Assembly: GCA_036274695.1 (NCBI GenBank)
Contig: DASUFF010000142.1
Coordinates: 1-10,249 of the forward strand
Reading direction: 5' to 3'
Origin: DASUFF01 sp036274695
GTDB lineage: Bacteria > UBA10199 > JACPAL01 > GCA-016699445
Length of the DNA: 10,249 nucleotides
How positions within the stretch are numbered: position 1 is the stretch's first letter; every line of letters starts with the position of its first letter. The notes under the pieces were generated by a model. It saw nothing but the letters and a program-made list of their open reading frames with translations. It had not been told where the DNA came from and ran no database searches. Made by a program: the position numbers and the translations under genes. This document shows, piece after piece, positions 5,886-10,249 of this stretch.

Positions 5886-6689
5886 ATGCCACCCACGGTC
5901 CTATCCCCTTGTTTCGGCCCCGCCTTTTGGGCGGCGTTTCGCGTCGACCCGCCGGCCGGCGACTTGCTGGTTCCCGTCCTTTCCGGGGAGGGCGCCGGGG
6001 TCCGAAGCGAGGCCTTGCATCCCGCGAACGCGGAGGCCTTCGCGGCCTCGGCCCTGCGCGTGATCGAAGAGGTTCAGGGGGGCGACGGCGCGGAAGGTCT
6101 CGCCGAGGCCTGGTCGCTGGAAAAGCTCGTCGGGGGAGGCGTCGTGAAGACCGGCGTGGTCGCCTCCGGGCCGGACGGGCGGCATGTCCGGCTCGTGAAG
6201 GTGGCGACCCAGGGCTCGGAACGGTCGCTGAAGGTCGAAGCGGGGTTCCGCCGCCCCTTCGGCCATGCCTTTCTGAACCAATCGGTCACCGTCGAAAGGA
6301 ATCACTGCCACCTGGTCGCCGTCTACGAGATCCGGTTCGACGGACCCGTCATCCACAGCCTGAGGGAGTTTTTGGGGCTTCCCCCCCGGGCCACCCTGCA
6401 GGAACTGGCGGCGAAGGCCTGTCTGGCCCTGGACGCGACCGGATTGGAGACCGATCCCAAGTCTTCCCTGGTCCGCAGGAACGGCCGCCGCGAGGAGCGA
6501 AGCGCGGCCGGAACCGCCCCCGAAGGCCAGAGCGTCGTCCTGATCTGGGGTTCGCAGCGCGCGCGGGGAGGGGGGATCGACGAGGATCTCGTGATCTACG
6601 TCCATGCCTCGCGCGAGTCCTCCGCGCTGCCGCCCCGGGCGGTCGGGTTCTGGGAGCTGATCGAGACCGGCGCCGCGAAAATAGGTTGA
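5886..6689 (+). CDS. Conserved-looking protein of unknown function at the head of the liu cluster
   Basis: The 267-aa product is not recognised. It has no signal peptide, membrane segment or catalytic motif that I can name, so it is probably cytoplasmic. Visible parts are an N-terminal segment with hydrophobic residues (FGPAFWAAFRVDPPAGDLL), an Ala/Glu-rich helical stretch around residues 50-80, a likely alpha/beta region with HLVAVYEIRFDGPVIHSLREF near residues 140-160, a basic Arg-rich linker around 197-205, and a final strand-rich part ending GFWELIETGAAKIG. This frame is preferred over the overlapping open frame because the latter is extremely Arg/Gly/Pro-rich, typical of a high-GC shadow. 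The ATG at 5886 is the first start codon in frame after the divergent gene and has GAAGAGG 6 nt upstream. The liuB start lies 35 bp beyond its stop, so co-transcription with the leucine genes is likely. Its role is unknown. Confidence 0.7.
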   Translation: MPPTVLSPCFGPAFWAAFRVDPPAGDLLVPVLSGEGAGVRSEALHPANAEAFAASALRVIEEVQGGDGAEGLAEAWSLEKLVGGGVVKTGVVASGPDGRHVRLVKVATQGSERSLKVEAGFRRPFGHAFLNQSVTVERNHCHLVAVYEIRFDGPVIHSLREFLGLPPRATLQELAAKACLALDATGLETDPKSSLVRRNGRREERSAAGTAPEGQSVVLIWGSQRARGGGIDEDLVIYVHASRESSALPPRAVGFWELIETGAAKIG

Positions 6690-6724
6690 GAGCGGAGGGG
6701 AGGCCGGGTAGAGATCAGCCTCCT

Positions 6725-8332
6725 ATGGACATCCTTCCCACGCGGGTCAAGGCCGACGCGAAAGAGTTTTTGGAGAACCGGGCTCATCTCTCCGCGCTCG
6801 CCGAGGACCTGAAGAAAAATTTTAAAAAAGTCGGCGACGGCGGCGGCGACGAGGCCGTCAAGCGCCACCGTTCCCGCGGCAAATTCCTGGCCCGCGAGCG
6901 GATCGAAAAGATCCTCGATCCGGGCTCTCCCTTCCTCGAGTTTTCGGCCCTGGCTGCGAACGGCCTCTATGAGGACGACGCCCCCTCGGCGGGGATCGTC
7001 ACCGGCATCGGCTCGGTGCACGGCCGCGAAGTCCTCTTCGTCGCCAACGACGCCACCGTGAAAGGCGGCACCTACTACCCGCTCACCGTCAAGAAGCACC
7101 TTCGCGCCCAGGAGATCGCCTTAGAGAACAAGCTGCCGTGTGTTTATCTCGTCGATTCCGGCGGGGCCTTCCTGCCGCTTCAAGCCGATGTTTTTCCGGA
7201 TAAGGAACACTTCGGCCGTATCTTCTTCAACCAGGCGCGGATGTCTTCGCTTCGCATTCCGCAGATCGCCGTGGTCTGCGGTTCCTGCACCGCAGGCGGC
7301 GCTTATGTGCCGGCGATGAGCGATGAAACGATCATCGTCAAAGGCAACGGGACGATCTTTTTGGGCGGCCCGCCGCTCGTGAAGGCGGCCACGGGTGAAG
7401 AGGTGACGGCGGAGGATTTGGGAGGCGGCGTCGTCCATTCCACCAAGTCGGGCGTCACCGACCATCTGGCCAACGACGAGGAAGAGGCCTTCCGGATGGC
7501 GCGGAACATCGTCGAAAACTTAAACCGGCCCAAGAAGGCCGATATCGAGCTCCACCCGCCCGAGGAGCCCATCTACGACCCGAAGGAAATCTACGGCATC
7601 CTCTCCAAAGACCCGCGGAAACCCTTCGACGTGAAGGAGATCATCGCGCGTCTCGTGGACGGCAGCCGGTTTCACGAGTTCAAGGCCCTCTACGGCACGA
7701 CGCTTGTGACGGGCTTTGCCCGGATCATGGGTTATCCGGTGGGCATCGTCGCCAACAACGGAGTCCTTTTCTCGGAAAGCGCGCTCAAGGCCGCTCACTT
7801 CATCGAGCTGTGCGGACAACGCGGCATTCCTCTCGTCTTTTTGCAGAACATCACCGGCTTCATGGTGGGCCGGAAATACGAGAACGAGGGCATCGCGCGG
7901 GACGGCGCCAAGATGGTGACGGCTGTGGCCTGCGCTCAGGTTCCCAAGTTTACGGTGGTGATCGGCGGCTCGCACGGCGCCGGCAACTACGCCATGTGCG
8001 GGCGCGCCTACTCGCCCCGCCAGCTTTGGATGTGGCCCAACGCGCGCATCTCCGTTATGGGCGGGGAGCAGGCGGCGACGGTCCTGACGACGGTGAAGAA
8101 GGATCAGTTGAAGGAAAAGGGGCAAAAGTTTTCGGTCGAGGACGAAGAAAAGATACGAAAACCCATTTTGGAAAAATACGAGACCGAGGGGAACGCCTAC
8201 TACAGCACGGCGAGGCTTTGGGACGACGGGATCATCGACCCGCTCGACACCCGCATGGTGCTGGCGTTGGGGATCTCCGCGGCGCTGAACGCGCCGATTC
8301 CGAAGACGGATTACGGCGTCTTTCGCATGTGA
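6725..8332 (+). CDS. liuB: Methylcrotonyl-CoA carboxylase carboxyltransferase (beta) subunit
   Basis: This is the carboxyltransferase half of the biotin enzyme that carboxylates 3-methylcrotonyl-CoA to 3-methylglutaconyl-CoA in leucine and isovalerate breakdown. The 535-aa length is typical for LiuB/MccB. The N-terminal crotonase-like domain has LYEDDAPSAGIVTGIG (residues 81-96), the oxyanion glycines in CTAGGAYVPA (188-197), and the MCC-type run QADVFPDKEHFGRIFFNQAR (153-172). The C-terminal domain has NITGFMVGRKYE (375-386) and GGSHGAGNYAM (414-424). NITGFMVG, as opposed to the VPGFLPG-type loop of propionyl-CoA carboxylases, supports methylcrotonyl-CoA. The start MDILPTRV matches the family N-terminus. 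The frame is open far upstream, but that part is a shadow of the preceding gene. The nearest purine-rich site (GGAGGGGAGG, 6694-6703) is 21 nt from the ATG, so initiation may be weak or coupled. It should pair with the biotin carboxylase at 9104. Confidence 0.93.
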   Translation: MDILPTRVKADAKEFLENRAHLSALAEDLKKNFKKVGDGGGDEAVKRHRSRGKFLARERIEKILDPGSPFLEFSALAANGLYEDDAPSAGIVTGIGSVHGREVLFVANDATVKGGTYYPLTVKKHLRAQEIALENKLPCVYLVDSGGAFLPLQADVFPDKEHFGRIFFNQARMSSLRIPQIAVVCGSCTAGGAYVPAMSDETIIVKGNGTIFLGGPPLVKAATGEEVTAEDLGGGVVHSTKSGVTDHLANDEEEAFRMARNIVENLNRPKKADIELHPPEEPIYDPKEIYGILSKDPRKPFDVKEIIARLVDGSRFHEFKALYGTTLVTGFARIMGYPVGIVANNGVLFSESALKAAHFIELCGQRGIPLVFLQNITGFMVGRKYENEGIARDGAKMVTAVACAQVPKFTVVIGGSHGAGNYAMCGRAYSPRQLWMWPNARISVMGGEQAATVLTTVKKDQLKEKGQKFSVEDEEKIRKPILEKYETEGNAYYSTARLWDDGIIDPLDTRMVLALGISAALNAPIPKTDYGVFRM

Positions 8333-8334
8333 TT

Positions 8335-9114
8335 ATGTCGACCATTCTCTTCCAAGTCGAAGGCTCCATCGCCCGCATCAAGCTGAACCGGCCGGAGGTG
8401 AAGAACGCCTTCAACGACGCGCTCGTCGCCGAGCTGGCCGACGCCTTGAAGGCGGTCGAAAAGAGCCCGGTCGTTCGCGTCGTCATCCTCTCCGGCGAGG
8501 GCGATTTTTTCTGCGCCGGCGCCGACCTCAACTGGATGAAGTCCTTCGTCGGCGCATCGAGGAAGAAGAACGAAGAAGACGCCCGCCGTCTCGCCAAACT
8601 CCTCCAGCATTTGAACGAATTGAAGAAACCGACCATCGCCCAGGTGCACGGGGCGGCGATCGGCGGCGGGGTGGGGCTGCTCGCGGCCTGCGACGTCGTC
8701 GTCGCCCAGGAAAACACCGTGTTCGCCCTGGCCGAGGTGAAACTGGGGCTGATTCCCGCCGTGATCTCGCCGTTCGTCATAGCCCGCATGGGCGGCTCGG
8801 CCTCCCGGCGCTATTTCCTTACCGGCGAGCGGATCACGGCCGACGTGGCCTTGAGGACCGGCCTGATCCAGGAGTCGGTCCCCGCCGAGAAATTGCAGGC
8901 GACGACGGAAGAGATCGCCCGGCATTTGATCACCAGCGGACCCGAGGCCGTGAAACACGCCAAGGAACTGGTGCGCAAGGTCTCTCCCCAGGCGGCCGCG
9001 GGCGTTCAGGCCTATACGGTGCGAAAGATCGCCTCCCTTCGCGCCGGCGCCGAGGCCCAGGAGGGGATGAAGGCGTTTTTGGAGAAGCGAAAACCTTCCT
9101 GGAATGTTTCGTAA
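8335..9114 (+). CDS. liuC: Methylglutaconyl-CoA hydratase-type enoyl-CoA hydratase
   Basis: This 259-aa crotonase likely hydrates 3-methylglutaconyl-CoA to HMG-CoA, the step after methylcrotonyl-CoA carboxylase. The oxyanion segments are FFCAGADLNWM (58-68) and HGAAIGGGVGL (105-115). The position of catalytic Glu144 of the rat enzyme is G114, while the Glu164 equivalent is kept as E134 in FALAEVKLGLIP. That combination, and the downstream ISPFV and RRYFLTGER stretches, are those of LiuC proteins as I know them. The ATG lies two bases after the liuB stop and the 3' end overlaps the next gene by 11 bp, so tight translational coupling is expected. The position between the two carboxylase subunits copies the liuB-liuC-liuD order of Pseudomonas. 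A generic short-chain hydratase is the alternative reading. Confidence 0.88.
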   Translation: MSTILFQVEGSIARIKLNRPEVKNAFNDALVAELADALKAVEKSPVVRVVILSGEGDFFCAGADLNWMKSFVGASRKKNEEDARRLAKLLQHLNELKKPTIAQVHGAAIGGGVGLLAACDVVVAQENTVFALAEVKLGLIPAVISPFVIARMGGSASRRYFLTGERITADVALRTGLIQESVPAEKLQATTEEIARHLITSGPEAVKHAKELVRKVSPQAAAGVQAYTVRKIASLRAGAEAQEGMKAFLEKRKPSWNVS

Positions 9115-10249
9115 GATCCTCATCGCCAACCGCGGAGAGATCGCCGTCCGCATCGCGCGGGCCTGCCGTGAGCTTCGTATCCCGTCCGTGGCCGTCTACT
9201 CCGAACCCGATACGAAGTCCCTGCACGTGCGCGTCGCCGACGAGGCCCATGCCTTGGAAGGCTTCGCGCCTTCCGAAAGTTATCTGAACGTCTCCAAACT
9301 GCTCGACGCCGCCAAGAAATCCGGCGCCGACGCCGTCCATCCCGGCTTCGGTTTTCTTTCCGAAAACGCCAAGTTCGCCGAGGCCTGCTCCAAGGCGGGG
9401 CTCAAGTTCATCGGTCCCACGCCCGAGGCGATCCTTAAGATGGGCGACAAGATCGGCGCCAAGCAATTCCTGAAGCCGCACGGTATCCCGGTCATCCCCG
9501 GCGTCGAGAAGCCGGTGTCCGATCCGAAGGAGGCGAAGACCATCGCCGACGGGATCGGTTACCCCGTCCTGGTCAAGGCCGCAGCCGGCGGCGGCGGCAA
9601 GGGCATGCGCGTCGTGCGTAAAGCGGAGGAATTGGCGGCCTCTCTCGAGGGCGCGCAACGCGAAGCCAAGAACGCCTTCAACGACGACCGCGTCTTCATC
9701 GAAAAGTACATCGAAGGGCCCCGTCACATCGAAATTCAGGTCGTCGCCGACGAGCACGGAAACACCATCCATCTCTTCGAGCGCGAGTGTTCCCTCCAAC
9801 GCCGGCATCAGAAGGTGATCGAGGAGACGCCGAGCGTGGCCTTGGATGCCGAGCTTCGCGAACGCATGGGGGCGACGGCGGTGAAGATTGCCCAGTTGAT
9901 CGGGTATTCCAACATCGGGACGATGGAGTTCATTCTCGATGCGCAGAAGAATTTTTATTTCCTGGAGGTGAACACGCGCCTCCAGGTTGAACATCCGATC
10001 ACCGAAATGGTCACCGGCGTCGATCTGGTCAAAACCCAAATCCGCATTGCCGAGGGCGAGACGTTGGACGCCATCCTGCCCCCGCGCCGCCAGACCGGCC
10101 ACGCCATCGAAGCCCGCATCTACGCCGAAGACCCCGAAAACAACTTCCTGCCCTCCATCGGCACCATCAAGCGCCTGCGGGAGCCTCGGGGCGAAGGCGT
10201 CCGCGTCGACACCGGCATCTACGAAGGCTGGACGATTCCGATGGAGTAC
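9104..10249 (+). CDS. liuD: Biotin carboxylase subunit of an acyl-CoA carboxylase, probably methylcrotonyl-CoA carboxylase alpha (3' truncated)
   Basis: The frame runs open to the last base, giving 382 residues. The protein carboxylates biotin with ATP and bicarbonate for the LiuB partner. It begins MFRKILIANRGEIAVRIARA, the classic N-domain. Expected residues are present at E. coli AccC-like spacing: K116 (MGDK), K158, the ATP-grasp glycine loop AGGGGKGMR (161-169), H208, E275, E288 with N290 and R292 in LEVNTRLQVEHP, and R338 in ARIYAEDP. The ATG overlaps the last codons of liuC by 11 bp. A biotinyl domain (AMKM) would lie beyond the window, so it cannot be told whether this is a long fused LiuD (about 650 aa) or a shorter stand-alone AccC-like subunit. 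The EGWTIPMEY ending is also common in stand-alone acyl-CoA carboxylase subunits. Assignment to MCC rests on gene order. Confidence 0.9.
   Translation, partial: MFRKILIANRGEIAVRIARACRELRIPSVAVYSEPDTKSLHVRVADEAHALEGFAPSESYLNVSKLLDAAKKSGADAVHPGFGFLSENAKFAEACSKAGLKFIGPTPEAILKMGDKIGAKQFLKPHGIPVIPGVEKPVSDPKEAKTIADGIGYPVLVKAAAGGGGKGMRVVRKAEELAASLEGAQREAKNAFNDDRVFIEKYIEGPRHIEIQVVADEHGNTIHLFERECSLQRRHQKVIEETPSVALDAELRERMGATAVKIAQLIGYSNIGTMEFILDAQKNFYFLEVNTRLQVEHPITEMVTGVDLVKTQIRIAEGETLDAILPPRRQTGHAIEARIYAEDPENNFLPSIGTIKRLREPRGEGVRVDTGIYEGWTIPMEY

Noticed and set aside
5810..6724. Long open extension upstream of liuB in the same frame, including an ATG at 5846 preceded by AAGGAAGA
   Set aside because: The translation is almost entirely Arg, Gly and Pro, as expected for an off-frame reading of high-GC coding DNA. 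The 5886 gene in the other frame has ordinary composition, and liuB from 6725 matches the family N-terminus. It is not a fusion domain.
8930..10102. 390-codon open frame on the minus strand opposite the biotin carboxylase
   Set aside because: It is antisense to an unmistakable ATP-grasp enzyme, is Gly/Arg/Asp-rich, and shows no motif or ribosome-binding site.
1..10249. CRISPR arrays, tRNA/rRNA genes, insertion sequences, prophage or defence genes
   Set aside because: Reading through found no repeated spacer units, cloverleaf-type sequences, transposase motifs or terminal inverted repeats. Gene spacing leaves little non-coding room, the largest gap being about 80 bp.

Overview
The window is about 10 kb of high-GC, gene-dense bacterial DNA that codes mostly for acyl-CoA metabolism, especially branched-chain amino acid (leucine/valine-type) catabolism. 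Secreted cysteine-rich lipoprotein genes are interspersed. Two Gram-negative-style lipoproteins, split subunits of a B12 acyl-CoA mutase and a liuBCD-ordered cluster suggest an aerobic or facultative heterotroph. The general flavour is that of the former Deltaproteobacteria (Myxococcota, Bdellovibrionota and uncultured relatives), but no marker gene is present, so this placement is only an impression.

Layout. Positions 1-360 hold the 3' end of a secreted acidic cysteine-containing protein. It is followed after 7 bp by an acyl-CoA dehydrogenase of the short-chain/butyryl type (368-1513). A strong ribosome-binding site then precedes a 217-aa lipoprotein gene (1549-2202), which ends at a strong rho-independent terminator (2227-2261). 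A second lipoprotein gene follows (2282-2899). Next comes a coenzyme-B12-dependent acyl-CoA mutase in two pieces: a 539-aa catalytic subunit (2943-4562) and a 134-aa cobalamin-binding subunit (4575-4979). A crotonase-family gene lies convergently on the minus strand (5025-5804). After an 81-bp divergent gap there is an unrecognised 267-aa gene (5886-6689). It is followed by the carboxyltransferase subunit of methylcrotonyl-CoA carboxylase (6725-8332), a methylglutaconyl-CoA hydratase-type crotonase (8335-9114) and a biotin carboxylase subunit that runs off the window (9104-10249).

How they fit together. The liuB-liuC-liuD order is that of the Pseudomonas leucine/isovalerate (liu) operon. Its products take 3-methylcrotonyl-CoA to 3-methylglutaconyl-CoA and then HMG-CoA. 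The mutase carries Phe and Gln at the two positions that are Tyr and Arg in methylmalonyl-CoA mutase. That pair is the published signature of isobutyryl-CoA mutase, so the likely reaction is isobutyryl-CoA to n-butyryl-CoA. The nearby dehydrogenase, which has a short-chain and not an isovaleryl-type active site, could then oxidise butyryl-CoA. This joint pathway is inference.

I see no mobile element, CRISPR array, RNA gene or defence system. The window is largely recognisable metabolism. The points that deserve a second look are the mutase specificity, the minus-strand crotonase lacking both catalytic glutamates, the lipoprotein set, the unknown gene heading the liu cluster and a possibly leaderless promoter before the mutase.
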